Part shown: positions 1 through 9,300 of the stretch, one piece after another
How positions within the stretch are numbered: the stretch's first letter is position 1
Layout: every line of letters begins with the position of its first letter
From: Saprospiraceae bacterium UBA2329
Lineage (GTDB): Bacteria > Bacteroidota > Bacteroidia > Chitinophagales > Saprospiraceae
Assembly: GCA_002344975.1 (NCBI GenBank)
Contig: DDUV01000050.1
Location: 1-64,000 of the forward strand
Reading direction: 5' to 3'
DNA: 64,000 nucleotides
The notes under the pieces: generated by a model
Database searches by the model: none
What the model was told of the DNA's origin: nothing
The model's input: only the letters and a program-made list of their open reading frames with translations
Position numbers and translations under genes: made by a program

Positions 1-74
1 ACTTTATTTTTTATCGCCCCTTAGAAATTTTCCCATGAGGAAAATCTTCTTCCCTAAGAAAAAATAAGCTAACA

Positions 75-90
75 CCGCGCCAGGGCGCGG
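75..90. other. GC-rich hairpin in leader
   Basis: Perfect inverted repeat CCGCGCC-AG-GGCGCGG, 29 bp upstream of the first gene. Together with a second small inverted repeat (ATTTTCC/GGAAAAT) further upstream it could be the terminator of a gene outside the window or a leader structure. I see no gene in bases 1-119. Confidence 0.4.
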
Positions 91-119
91 CAGCAGCTTG
101 TAGCTCTGGGGAAGATTTA

Positions 120-545
120 ATGGTTACAAAAATCAATAACATGGAAGACCCGATTCTGCGCAAAGCACAAAAGCGCGTCAAATCCAAAAAGGGATTTTAC
201 ACTCATCTCGCAGTCTTTGTGTCGGTGGGCATTTTCTTTTTGCTGCTCAACCTCGTTACCTATGAAGGCGAGATGTGGTTTTTCTTTCCGCTGCTGCCCT
301 GGATGGTGGGCGTGCTGATCCATTACTTCACCAACTTCGGTTTTCCGGGAACGGAAATCATGAACGAGGGTTGGGAAGAACGCCAGTTGGAAAAAGAGGT
401 ACGCGACATACTCCAAAAAGAAGGCCGCCTGCGCAGGACGGTTTCGGAGCATTCCGGCGAATTGCCCCCGGCTCAGGAAGGATTGGAACTGCCCGATCTG
501 GAAAAGACCAAAGAAAAGCAGTGGAGCGATAGGGATTTTGTGTAG
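120..545 (+). CDS. 2TM domain-containing membrane protein
   Basis: Small integral membrane protein of 141 residues. Two hydrophobic helices (about residues 27-47 and 52-72) are joined by a short acidic, aromatic loop, followed by a conserved FGFPGTE-like stretch and a charged cytoplasmic tail. The order basic helix (RKAQKRVKSKKGFYTHL), TM1, TM2 matches the Pfam 2TM family, which is common in Bacteroidota and of unknown biochemical role; some members are fused to histidine kinases. An alternative start at 141 (MEDPILRKA) fits the family better, but the start at 120 is kept because nothing rules it out. Its stop codon abuts a heptamer repeat array. Confidence 0.8.
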   Translation: MVTKINNMEDPILRKAQKRVKSKKGFYTHLAVFVSVGIFFLLLNLVTYEGEMWFFFPLLPWMVGVLIHYFTNFGFPGTEIMNEGWEERQLEKEVRDILQKEGRLRRTVSEHSGELPPAQEGLELPDLEKTKEKQWSDRDFV

Positions 546-579
546 CGGTTCTCAGTAGGCAGTTTGCGGTAGGCGGTTC
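545..579. repeat. Heptamer tandem array (GCGGTAG family)
   Basis: Five degenerate 7-bp units: GCGGTTC, TCAGTAG, GCAGTTT, GCGGTAG, GCGGTTC. The array begins on the last base of the preceding stop codon. The same unit family recurs at 27274, 39859, 51051 and 52638. Confidence 0.8.
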
Positions 580-590
580 TAACCTGGACT

Positions 591-685
591 TCGCTTGATT
601 TTTTCAAAATTACAAAGTTGCTAAAACCGCCCGCATCATAGACATCGGCGGCGGGGACAGCCTGCTGGTAGACCACTTACGATAA
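591..685 (+). pseudogene. Remnant of class I SAM-dependent methyltransferase
   Basis: Reading from 608 gives NYKVAKTARIIDIGGGD, then SLLVDHLR and two stops. The IIDIGGGDSLLVDHL stretch is the SAM-binding motif I of class I methyltransferases. The preceding bases 591-626 read SLDFFKITKL in another frame, which fits the segment normally just upstream of that motif, so a frameshift lies near 620. Only about 30 codons survive, without a start or the rest of the domain. The recognition rests on the glycine-rich motif. It lies between a heptamer array and a terminator. Confidence 0.6.
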
Positions 686-686
686 T

Positions 687-722
687 AAAGGGCAACTTCC
701 CGATAAGAGGAAATTGCCCTTT
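687..722. terminator. Bidirectional hairpin terminator
   Basis: Inverted repeat AAAGGGCAA / TTGCCCTTT with an 18-bp loop and A/T tracts on both sides, between the plus-strand 2TM gene and the minus-strand DUF2892 gene, so it can serve both. Confidence 0.6.
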
Positions 723-744
723 CTATTAGAAAAAGGCAGGAAAC

Positions 745-960
745 CTACCCCTTTCTCTCCTTCGTCGAGCAGGTGTTCAGACCGAACGGAGCGTACAGCG
801 GGCAGAAACTGATGAGGCTGGTGGCGACGAAAACGCCGGCCAGTACGAGAAGAACAATACCCAGCGTGCCGGTAATCGTTCCGGTGAAATACAACACAGC
901 TACCGCCGCTGCAATGATGACGCGGATCAGGCGATCCATAGAACCCATATTCTTTTTCAT
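745..960 (-). CDS. DUF2892 (YgaP-like) inner membrane protein
   Basis: Small membrane protein of 71 residues from the internal start MKKNMGSMDRLIRV. It has two hydrophobic helices and the family pattern: N-terminal MDRLIRVIIAA, a GT-rich turn, and a C-terminal SFCPLYAPFGLNTC with two cysteines. This matches DUF2892, the YgaP membrane module. The role is unknown, though relatives often accompany rhodanese or sulfur genes. The start at 960 is preferred over the in-frame ATG at 993 because a TATCTTTG -7 box at 998-1005 would place the transcript start near 991. It lies downstream of a Crp/Fnr gene on the same strand and may be its target. Confidence 0.8.
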   Translation of the reverse strand: MKKNMGSMDRLIRVIIAAAVAVLYFTGTITGTLGIVLLVLAGVFVATSLISFCPLYAPFGLNTCSTKERKG

Positions 961-997
961 GGCAAGGTGAATTTTGGTTAAAAAATCAATCACGATG

Positions 998-1005
998 CAA
1001 AGATA
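998..1005 (-). promoter_or_regulatory. Candidate -7 box for DUF2892 gene
   Basis: On the minus strand this reads TATCTTTG, a full match to the Bacteroidota -7 consensus TAnnTTTG, 37 bp before the chosen start codon. No convincing -33 TTG was found. Confidence 0.45.
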
Positions 1006-1038
1006 CGCCCCCGCCCGACCCTCAGTCGGTGACTGCGG

Positions 1039-1689
1039 TCACCACTTGCACACTTCAATTTGCCCGTGCGGGAGTTGCCGGATAAGCCCCTCCGTTTCCA
1101 ATTTTTTCAACAGCCTGGAAATGACCTCCCTCGCACTGCCCAGATCGGAAGCGATTTCCCAATGTCGCAGGGTCATCACAGCGTTGCCTTTGAGGGCTGC
1201 CTTTTGGCGAAGATACGACAACAGCCGCTGATCCATGCGTTCGTAAAACAGAGCGCGAATCGTTTGCAGCATGTCCTCGTATCTCTGATTGAACTGTTGG
1301 TAAAACAGCCGGTTGAATGCCGGAAAATCGCGCACCCATTTTTCAACGGAAGGACTGGGCAGCAACAGCGCAGTCGTGGCTTCCTCTGTGATGGCCAATA
1401 TTTTGCTCGGCGTATTGTCCAATACCGCTGAAAACGACATGATGCAACTTTCTTTGGGCCGGATGTAGTAGAGCAGCAGGTCTTTGTCGTCGAAACGCCC
1501 CATGACCTTGACCAAACCGTCAAACACAATGGGAATTACCTTGACGTACTGGCCTTCGCGGAGCAATTCCGTTCCTGCCGGAAACTCCTTCAGCACACCG
1601 TCTGTCTCCATCTCTAAGCGCAGCGGCTCCGGGAGAAAGGGAAAGTGGCGGTTGATGAAATTCTGGGAGGAATTCATGGATATGATCAT
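1039..1689 (-). CDS. Crp/Fnr family transcriptional regulator
   Basis: 216-residue transcription factor with an N-terminal cyclic-nucleotide-binding-type beta-roll (about residues 25-130, with FPAGTELLREGQYV and a tyrosine-rich strand) and a C-terminal winged HTH (about 150-216; ASDLGSAREVISRLLKKLETEGLI is the recognition helix region). There is no Fnr-type cysteine cluster. Bacteroidota members of this type respond to redox, nitrosative or unknown signals. Its ATG overlaps the TGA of the upstream GH3 gene as ATGA, suggesting translational coupling; a second start at 1677 (MNSSQNF) would avoid the overlap. The DUF2892 gene follows after 78 bp. Confidence 0.9.
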   Translation of the reverse strand: MIISMNSSQNFINRHFPFLPEPLRLEMETDGVLKEFPAGTELLREGQYVKVIPIVFDGLVKVMGRFDDKDLLLYYIRPKESCIMSFSAVLDNTPSKILAITEEATTALLLPSPSVEKWVRDFPAFNRLFYQQFNQRYEDMLQTIRALFYERMDQRLLSYLRQKAALKGNAVMTLRHWEIASDLGSAREVISRLLKKLETEGLIRQLPHGQIEVCKW

Positions 1690-3992
1690 TTCAGCACAAA
1701 ACCGGCCTCTTTTACCTCGGCAGAATTAGTTCCGACAAACACTTTGAAGGCCCCCCGTTCGGCCTCCCATTTGCGGGCGGCGGTGTAAAACTCCAGGTCT
1801 TTGGCGGTGATGGTAAACGTGACCTTTTTCGATTCACCGGGCGCAAGTGTAATCTTTTGGAAGCCTTTCAGTTCCTTCACTGGCCGGGTGACGCTGCCCA
1901 CGAGGTCCTGCACATAAAGTTGCACCGTTTCCGTACCGGCGGCCTTACCTGAGTTCGTCACCGTGACGCTGACCTGCAAAGGTGCAGCAGCAGTCATTTC
2001 TTTGGCGCTGAGGGCAATGTCGGAGTAGGAGAAGGTGGTGTAGCTCAGCCCGAAGCCAAATGGAAACAGCGGCGAATTGGGCACGTCGTTGTGGTGCGAC
2101 CAGGTAACCTCATTGGGCTTCGAAGGGTAGCTTCGCCCGGTGCTTTTGTAATTGTAATAAATAGGAACCTGACCCGTCACGCGCGGAAACGACACCGGCA
2201 ATTTACCGCTGGGATTGTACTTGCCAAACAGCACGTCGGCGATGGCGTGGCCTGCCTGCGAACCGAGGTGCCAGGCTTCCACAATGGCGGGCGCTTTGCC
2301 GGCCAATTCCTGAATGGCAAGAGGACGGCCGTTCATCAGTACCACTACCACATTTTTATTGATGCGGTAAATTTCGTTGAACAGCTCCATTTGCAAGCCC
2401 GATAATTCCAGATTGGCTACGCTGCGCCCCTCTCCGCTTTGCCAGCAATCCTCACCGATGGCCAATACCACCACCTCGGCTTTGCGGGCGGCTGCAAGGG
2501 CTTCGGCAAACCCCGATTTGTCGCTCGTATTGATGGTGGTTGGAAGCAGAAAAGTACGCAAACCGACAGACAATGCCGCGCCTTGAGCGTAAAGTATTTC
2601 GGTATTCGGCCCGGCAGCAGCCTGAACGCCTTCCAGCAATGAAACGGCTGAATTGGCCATGCCTTGCGCGCGCCAGTTGCCCAATGGAGCATCTTTGTCG
2701 GCGGCCAATGGGCCGATGACGGCGATGCGTTTAGCCTCGGTTTTGAGAGGTAACAAGTTGCCTTCATTTTTGAGTAAGACGATGGATTTGCGGCCGGCGT
2801 CGCGGGCTACATCCATGAAAGCCGGGCTGAGCGTGATGCGTTTTTCGCGTTCTTCATCACAGTAGCGGTAGGGGTCGTCAAAAAGGCCGAGGCGGAATTT
2901 GATGCGGAGGATGCGGCGCACGGCGTCGTCAACGTAGGCTTCCGGTACGGTTTTGTTTTTCACCCAATTGGCCAAGTGAACAATATAAGCACGAGATTCC
3001 ATGTCCATATCGCTGCCGGCAAGCGCGGCAATGCGGGCGGCATCGGAGGTATCGGCGGCGAATCCATGCCCCACCATTTCGCCGATCGAACCCCAGTCGG
3101 AAACCACGAACCCATCGAAATTCCAGTCTTTTTTGAGGATGTCTCGCTGAAGCAAAGCACTTCCAGATGAAGGGAGACCTCCGATTTCGTTGAACGAATT
3201 CATAAACGTAGCCGCGCCTGCATCGGCAGCCGCTTTGAAGGGCGGCAGGATGATATTGTGAAGCGTATGCTCGCTGATGTCCACGGTGTTGTAATCGCGG
3301 CCCGACTCGGCAAAACCATAAGCTGCAAAGTGTTTGGCGCAGGCGGCCACGGTGTTGTTGGCAGAGAGATCAGAGCCTTGAAAACCTTTGACGCGGGCTG
3401 CTGCAACGAGACTGCCCAGATAGGTATCTTCACCGGCGCCTTCCATGATGCGGCCCCAGCGGGCATCGCGGGAGATGTCCACCATCGGAGCGAAAGTCCA
3501 GTGAACGCCCCCGGCAGCAGCTTCGGTAGCGGCGATGCGGGCGGTTTGTTCCATAAGGTTGAGGTCCCAACTGGCAGTTTCGCCCAGCGGGATGGGGAAC
3601 ATGGTTTTGTAGCCGTGGATGACGTCGTAGCCGATGAGAAGCGGAATTTTGAGGCGGCTGTTTTCCATGACGATTTTTTGCACCTCGCGGGTGGCGGCTG
3701 CGCCGTTGACGTTGAGCATGGAGCCGACCAATCCATTGCGGAGTTGGTCGTATTGTCGTTCTTGATTGCCGCCTTTTGGCGCCGGGCCGGTAGCTTCCCA
3801 GAAGCCGCTGTACTGGTTCATTTGACCAATTTTTTCTTCCAGCGTCATTTTGCGCAGCAGCGCTTCCACTTTGGCCTCAATGGGGTCTTCTTTTGCAGGA
3901 ACATCGGGGGCAGCGGGCGGCGATACTTTGGGCGAGCAGGCTGCGATAATCATGGCGATGACGGTAGTGATGAATAGATGCGTTGGTTTCAT
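1686..3992 (-). CDS. bglX: Glycoside hydrolase family 3 beta-glucosidase lipoprotein
   Basis: 768-residue secreted or periplasmic beta-glucosidase releasing terminal beta-linked glucose (or xylose) from oligosaccharides. The N-terminus is a lipoprotein signal (MKPTHLFITTVIAMIIAAC) with a Cys acylation site. The GH3 N-terminal barrel covers about residues 45-360, with the nucleophile Asp near 299 in GFVVSDWGS. The GH3 C-terminal domain is at about 400-620, and a fibronectin-III-like domain ends the protein (about 660-735). The start at 3992 is chosen because it begins the lipoprotein signal; the longer frame adds 37 unlikely residues. Length and domain order match BglX. Residues after the lipid Cys (SPKV) do not argue for inner-membrane retention. 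Confidence 0.93.
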   Translation of the reverse strand: MKPTHLFITTVIAMIIAACSPKVSPPAAPDVPAKEDPIEAKVEALLRKMTLEEKIGQMNQYSGFWEATGPAPKGGNQERQYDQLRNGLVGSMLNVNGAAATREVQKIVMENSRLKIPLLIGYDVIHGYKTMFPIPLGETASWDLNLMEQTARIAATEAAAGGVHWTFAPMVDISRDARWGRIMEGAGEDTYLGSLVAAARVKGFQGSDLSANNTVAACAKHFAAYGFAESGRDYNTVDISEHTLHNIILPPFKAAADAGAATFMNSFNEIGGLPSSGSALLQRDILKKDWNFDGFVVSDWGSIGEMVGHGFAADTSDAARIAALAGSDMDMESRAYIVHLANWVKNKTVPEAYVDDAVRRILRIKFRLGLFDDPYRYCDEEREKRITLSPAFMDVARDAGRKSIVLLKNEGNLLPLKTEAKRIAVIGPLAADKDAPLGNWRAQGMANSAVSLLEGVQAAAGPNTEILYAQGAALSVGLRTFLLPTTINTSDKSGFAEALAAARKAEVVVLAIGEDCWQSGEGRSVANLELSGLQMELFNEIYRINKNVVVVLMNGRPLAIQELAGKAPAIVEAWHLGSQAGHAIADVLFGKYNPSGKLPVSFPRVTGQVPIYYNYKSTGRSYPSKPNEVTWSHHNDVPNSPLFPFGFGLSYTTFSYSDIALSAKEMTAAAPLQVSVTVTNSGKAAGTETVQLYVQDLVGSVTRPVKELKGFQKITLAPGESKKVTFTITAKDLEFYTAARKWEAERGAFKVFVGTNSAEVKEAGFVLK

Positions 3993-4180
3993 GTTGTAAA
4001 TGATTTTTGTTTGCGGGGTAAAGGTAGGCGTTTTTGGGTTTCGGGTTCTCAGTTCTCTGCTTGGAGAAGCCCAAAAAGACTTTACAAAGGGGAGTTCAGG
4101 CAACTTTCAGCGTTGGAAATCAGAAATCAACCCGTTCCAACCTTGCAATTCAGAAATCAGAAAATAAAGCCCGTTCCCAT

Positions 4181-4208
4181 CCGAAACCTTGAACCCGAAA
4201 CCCGCGCT
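4181..4208. repeat. Heptamer tandem array (CCGAAAC family)
   Basis: Four 7-bp units: CCGAAAC, CTTGAAC, CCGAAAC, CCGCGCT. The last unit overlaps the stop codon (4208-4210, minus strand) of the TPR regulator gene. A looser area with GAAATCA repeats lies at 4116-4166. The complementary unit GGTTTCG/GGTTCAA recurs at 23655, 39942, 44672, 46269 and 55132. Confidence 0.75.
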
Positions 4209-6085
4209 CAAAGGCTGCTGATGTACCCGCCAAGTTCTTTAGCGCTGTCTAAGCCCAGTTTTTTGACCAACCTGTGGCGGCTGCGCCAGATGCTGTTGTC
4301 TGCAATGCCCAGCATACCTGCCATTTGGCGAGTATCGAACCCAATTTTAAGAAGGAGGAGGAGGCGGGTTTCGGCGGCGGTGAGATCGGGGTGGAGATGT
4401 TGAATACGTTGTAAAAAATGAGGAAACTGCTCCGAAAACTTCTCCAAAAACAGGCTCCAGTCTTCTTTGGTGAGGATGCGCATTTCGCTAAAAGTCCCTT
4501 CTGAGATTTTATCCGCGTCAATGTCTGTGTCTTCAGATGTAAGATGCTTTTGCCAGCGAAGTTCCAATGTTTCAATCAATTGATTTTTCAACTCCAGCAG
4601 AGCGGCGGCCTCATCCAACTCATCTTTCGTTTGCTGAAGTTCGACTTGCGATTGCTCCAATTCCTGCTCCTTGAGTTGCGCTCTGAGTTCTGCCAGGAGT
4701 TTTTCCTGTTCGATCAGTTGTTTTTGCTGGTGCAGCATTTTTTGTCTTCGGCGCTCGCGATGATGGAGGGCCACCGCCACACTGATGAGCAGCGTCAGGA
4801 GGGCCAGCAGCAGCCATATTTTCTGACGATTGAGCTGATGTTCTTTCTCCAGCACAGCCACGCGTTTGGACTGTTCGAGCGCGTCATAGCGGGCGTCGGT
4901 TTCGGCAGCGGCCATGATGCGGTCGGCGGTGAATTTGGCGCGAAGCAGATGGGTGCTTGTTTTTTGGTGTTCCCAGGCGCTTTGGTAGTCTCCGCGTCGG
5001 GCGGCTACTTCTCCCAACATCCGGTAGGTGGCGGAAAGGTTGCCTGTATCCGGGCTGGGGAGCGATTCCCGCAGAAGAATTTCCGCCGAGTCAAGACGGC
5101 CTGTGCAAAGGTAGAGATGCCCCAATGCCAGAGGATATTGGTAGTACCCAAAGACTTCATGCGAGCCGGGCCTGCGGTGGTAGGCATCAAGCAAATAAGG
5201 CAGGGCGACATCACAATGCGCCAGCTCTACATGGGCGCGCCCGAACAGGTAAGAAAGTCTGTGCGGAGAAGGTAGTTTCAGCACTTCTTTTACCCTCTTT
5301 TCAGCAATTTGTGCCCATATCAAACCGGAGTCGGGGTTGGTACCCAAATAACCAATGCCTACATTGATGGCCGCCTGCGCTTTTAGCTTGTCCAACCAGT
5401 CTTCGCTGATATTATCTCCAGGAGCATTCAAAACCTTGTCAAACCATTCCCGTGATTTTTCAAACTGTTGAGAGCGTTCGTAAGAGGCTGCAATAGACAT
5501 GTACCCCAGAGCATGTTCTTGAGAGAAGGAGGTGTCCCGGCTGTCCAACAGTTCCAGATATTTAAAAAGAACCTGCCGGGCTTCTGAGAAGTTGTTCCGG
5601 TAAACCTCCATGCGGCCTCTCAGAAAATACACATCGCTGAGGTCCAATATACGTTGGAGGCGAAGGGCCGCCTGCTCCACATCCTGCAAGCAGGAGTCGG
5701 CCTCGTGGAACTGGGCGGCATCCACATAAAACTCGGCGCGCTTGATTTGCGAAAACGTGTGAACGGTATCGTGGGGGTAGTGCCGCTCATATAGTTCCAG
5801 CATGCGGAAAGAGGAATCTCTGTTGCTGCGGGGCATGCGGTACCAGATGGCCATGCAGCCCCAAGGCTGGTGTCGAGGGGGCACCTCTGCTTTCAGTCGG
5901 ATAATGCAGGAGTCGGGGCTGTGCAGCGGGTAGGTGGCGAAGTAGTCTCCGTTGTGCTGTTTGTCTTTGTCTTCTAAAAAATGCTCCTGCGAAGCCTCTG
6001 TTTGCGGAGGGGAGCAATTAGACAATACAAGCGACACAGCTATCAGCGTAATGGAGAGCAGGCGAACGCGAATATTCATTTGCAT
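4208..6085 (-). CDS. Membrane-anchored TPR protein with C-terminal LuxR-like HTH
   Basis: 625-residue one-piece signalling protein. It has a lipoprotein-like N-terminus (LVLSNC, Cys near residue 24), then about 380 residues of TPR-type helical repeats. One transmembrane helix (about 420-440, IWLLLALLTLLISVAVAL) leads into a basic and Glu/Gln-rich coiled coil (about 440-520). The C-terminal HTH (about 565-625, AAETRLLLLLKIGFDTRQMAGMLG...) is of the LuxR/GerE-like effector type. This architecture is widespread in Bacteroidota and lets an extracytoplasmic sensor act directly on DNA. It is divergent from the giant secreted protein at 6323, with three TTGTCTAAG repeats between them, so it may control that gene (inference). 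Confidence 0.85.
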   Translation of the reverse strand: MQMNIRVRLLSITLIAVSLVLSNCSPPQTEASQEHFLEDKDKQHNGDYFATYPLHSPDSCIIRLKAEVPPRHQPWGCMAIWYRMPRSNRDSSFRMLELYERHYPHDTVHTFSQIKRAEFYVDAAQFHEADSCLQDVEQAALRLQRILDLSDVYFLRGRMEVYRNNFSEARQVLFKYLELLDSRDTSFSQEHALGYMSIAASYERSQQFEKSREWFDKVLNAPGDNISEDWLDKLKAQAAINVGIGYLGTNPDSGLIWAQIAEKRVKEVLKLPSPHRLSYLFGRAHVELAHCDVALPYLLDAYHRRPGSHEVFGYYQYPLALGHLYLCTGRLDSAEILLRESLPSPDTGNLSATYRMLGEVAARRGDYQSAWEHQKTSTHLLRAKFTADRIMAAAETDARYDALEQSKRVAVLEKEHQLNRQKIWLLLALLTLLISVAVALHHRERRRQKMLHQQKQLIEQEKLLAELRAQLKEQELEQSQVELQQTKDELDEAAALLELKNQLIETLELRWQKHLTSEDTDIDADKISEGTFSEMRILTKEDWSLFLEKFSEQFPHFLQRIQHLHPDLTAAETRLLLLLKIGFDTRQMAGMLGIADNSIWRSRHRLVKKLGLDSAKELGGYISSL

Positions 6086-6133
6086 AAGTAAGCGTTGGTA
6101 TGAAACAGCCCCACAAAGGTAGCCTCATTAGCC

Positions 6134-6198
6134 TTGTCTAAGTATAAGAATTCCCTGTTGTTGCCATTTGTCTAAGAAGGAACCCGCTTTTGTCTAAG
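6134..6198. promoter_or_regulatory. Three direct repeats TTGTCTAAG between divergent genes
   Basis: TTGTCTAAG occurs exactly at 6134-6142, 6168-6176 and 6190-6198, with start-to-start spacings of 34 and 22 bp. A minus-strand -7 box (TACCTTTG as read on minus, 6114-6121) for the regulator gene lies next to the first copy. The spacing and location suit binding sites for a regulator, plausibly the HTH protein encoded at 4208-6085. Confidence 0.55.
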
Positions 6199-6322
6199 TC
6201 GAATGAGTACAAGGGAAGGTTGCAACCGGAGAACTTTGCCGACCTGTTCACGGACGCATTCCGCAATAAAGAATTTCCGGGTTTGTAATCAATATTTCGC
6301 TTTTTAACAAAACATAATACTC

Positions 6323-9300
6323 ATGCTTTTTACATTCAAATCACTTAATCACACGAAAAAATACTTACTTTTTGTGGTTGCTTTGATGCTGTTCTTTTCC
6401 GTTTCTGCCGAAAAGGAGGAAACGCGGTACCTTGAAATGGTGGACGCCGATAGAACCAAAGCCGAAGCAATGGCAGCCGAGATGATTGCCGCCGATCCCA
6501 CCAATGGTGGCAGTACGCCCAGCTACCAGTGGAAGAAGAACGGCAACCCGGTGGGCGCCAACAGCAGTACTTATTCCGATGCGACCTTGGCAAACGGCGA
6601 CCAGATTCGTGTCGGAATGACCAGCAGTGGCCCTTGCGCTATGCCGCCCACGGCGACGAGCAACAAGATAACCATGACGGTAACCGCAGCCAACTCGACC
6701 TTTATTACCGGCGAAGTAGCCGCTTCTTGTAATGACAACGGAACTGTTTCTGTATTCTTTTCACCCAACGTAATGTCCGCAGCAGTGCGTTATGTCAGGA
6801 TACAACAAAACATAGGCGACTATCTGAACCTCTCCGAGGTACGCGTGATTGAAGCGTATTCGGGCAATAATGTGGCGCTGAATAAACCGGTGACATCGCA
6901 GAGCATCTACTCGCCGGCCTCTCCTGACGCCAATCTGGTGGATGGCAACACGAGTAGTTTTATGAACAGCGGTGCACCAGGAACCAACCAGTTTGTGGAA
7001 ATAGACCTCGGAGGGAACTACCTGCTTTCTCATATAGAAGTGGTAAACCGCCCTGATGATGGCCAAAGTCGGGCCAGAGATCTTCAATTGAGCCTTAAAG
7101 ATGCCGCCCAGAATGTCATTCACACCCAAAGAATCAATGCGTATCAAGGGCAAAACACGGGGTATGCTACCACCTGGGGTACAGCCAATTTGTCTTCGTC
7201 GCTTGCTCCGCTCTCTGCCGTTCGCTACATCAGAGTAAAGCAGAATGCAAACGACTATATGAATCTTGCAGAACTTCGCGCTATTGAAGCCTTTACGGGG
7301 GAAAATGTGGCCCTGTTTAAGACTTTGACGGCACAAAGTATTTTTGGCGTGGGAGTTCAGTCATTGACAAATGCAGGCTTGGTGGATGGCGATATAAACA
7401 GCTTCACGGCCAGCGGCACATCCGGAACAGATGAATATTTTGAGATTGACCTCGGCGCCACCTACCTCCTCGACAGGATTGAAATCGTCAATCGGGGCGA
7501 CTGCTGCCAGAGCCGGGCGCAGAACCTCCAGTTGATGCTCAAAGATGGCAATGGCAATGTGGTTTATTCACAGCAAATTGACGCGTACGAAGGGCAGAAT
7601 AGCGCTCATACTACTACATGGAACGTCGTGGATGTCAGTTGGATGGATGGAGCGACTACACTCCATCGCAGCGGATTACCGGTGGGCGCCTATACGATCA
7701 GCTACGCAGACGTGAATGGTTTGTCGGACAGCAAAGCATTTGAAGTCAACGCCGGCATTCCTGTGATACCGACTGTTTCCATCACTGCGGCCCCCGGAAA
7801 TTCCATCACTGCCGGCGACCCCGTTACGTTCACCGCCGCGCCTGTGAATGGTGGCGCCGCTCCTTTCTACCAGTGGAAGAAAAACGGCAATAACGTAGGC
7901 GCCAACGGCTTCACCTACACGGACAGCGCGCTCATAAACGGAGATGAAATCACTGTAGAACTAACCAGCAGCATCCCTTGCGCCCAAGCTCCTGCCGCTG
8001 TGAGCAATTCAATTGTGATGACGGTGGCAGATCGCACGCTTTATGTAAACAGAGATTTGGCAACCGGCAACAACAATGGTTCGTCCTGGGAAAATGCCTT
8101 CCGGGGCGATAACGCACTGCATTCGGCCTTTGCAGCGGCTACCATAGCGGGCACTAAGATTTGGGTGGCAGCAGGCGCCTACAAGCCCACCACTTCCAAT
8201 AACCGGAACTTGTATTTTCTGATGCCCAACGGGGTCAGCCTTTATGGAGGGTTTGCAGGGGATGAAAGCAGCATAGGCGAGCGCAACATAGCCTCGAACC
8301 CCACCATCTTGTCGGGAGAGATTGGCGACTCCGGCATAAAATCCGACAACTCATACCATCTCATTTTTGTCAACAATCTGGCACAAGGCGTTGTGATTGA
8401 CGGCTTCATCATTGAAAATGCTTATAATGAATGGGGCGGTGCGGCCATCCTCAGCCACGGTAGCCAAGTGGCGATTTCAAATTGCACTTTCAGAGAGAAT
8501 ACCGGCTATGTCGGTGGCGGATTGAATTTTTCTGGCGGGCAAGTCACGCTGGAAAAATGCAGATTCCACAATAATCAGGGATTTGCAGGCGGTGGCGCCA
8601 TTGCTTCGGGAGCCGGAACTTTAATTGCAAACAATTGCCTGTTTTACAATAATTCAGCGAATGATTCCGGTGCAGCTTTCTTCTCGCAATCTGCTCCTGA
8701 GCTTGCTTTCACGAACTGTCTTTTTTATGGCAATCAGGTTAGTAATTATGATGGTTCTGCCATCTATATTGCAGACGGCGCCATTACTTTAGACCATTGT
8801 ACGGTGGCAGGAAACAACAACCGCAGAGCCTTGGCGATCCTGGGGGCAATGGGTACCGTCAAAAATTCTATAGTGTGGGCGAATCCCTGGGGTGGGGGAG
8901 GAGGAAGTAATGTCACGTCTATAAATTGCATCTTACAGGAGAATGCAACGGCAGGCAGCGGCAATATCTACACCAACCCGCAATTTGTCAATTTTAACGA
9001 CCCTGATGGTGATGATGATATTTTTGGAACAGCAGACGACGGCTTTGTACCCGGAGTATGTTCGCCCGCCATTGATGGAGCTGCTGCCCCTTCGCCCGCC
9101 TTCGATTTGGCCGGCCTCGACCGGGTAGATGCCCCCGTCATCGGCGTTTCCGCTGCGGATATTGGCGCTTACGAGCAACAGGAGGCCAATTACCCGGCTG
9201 TGCTTGCCGATATTTCGCTTGAAAATGTCAGCCCCCTGTCGGGGAATGGAACCATCTGCACAGAAGACGACTTCTTCACGGCGGATGTAATCGTGGCGTT

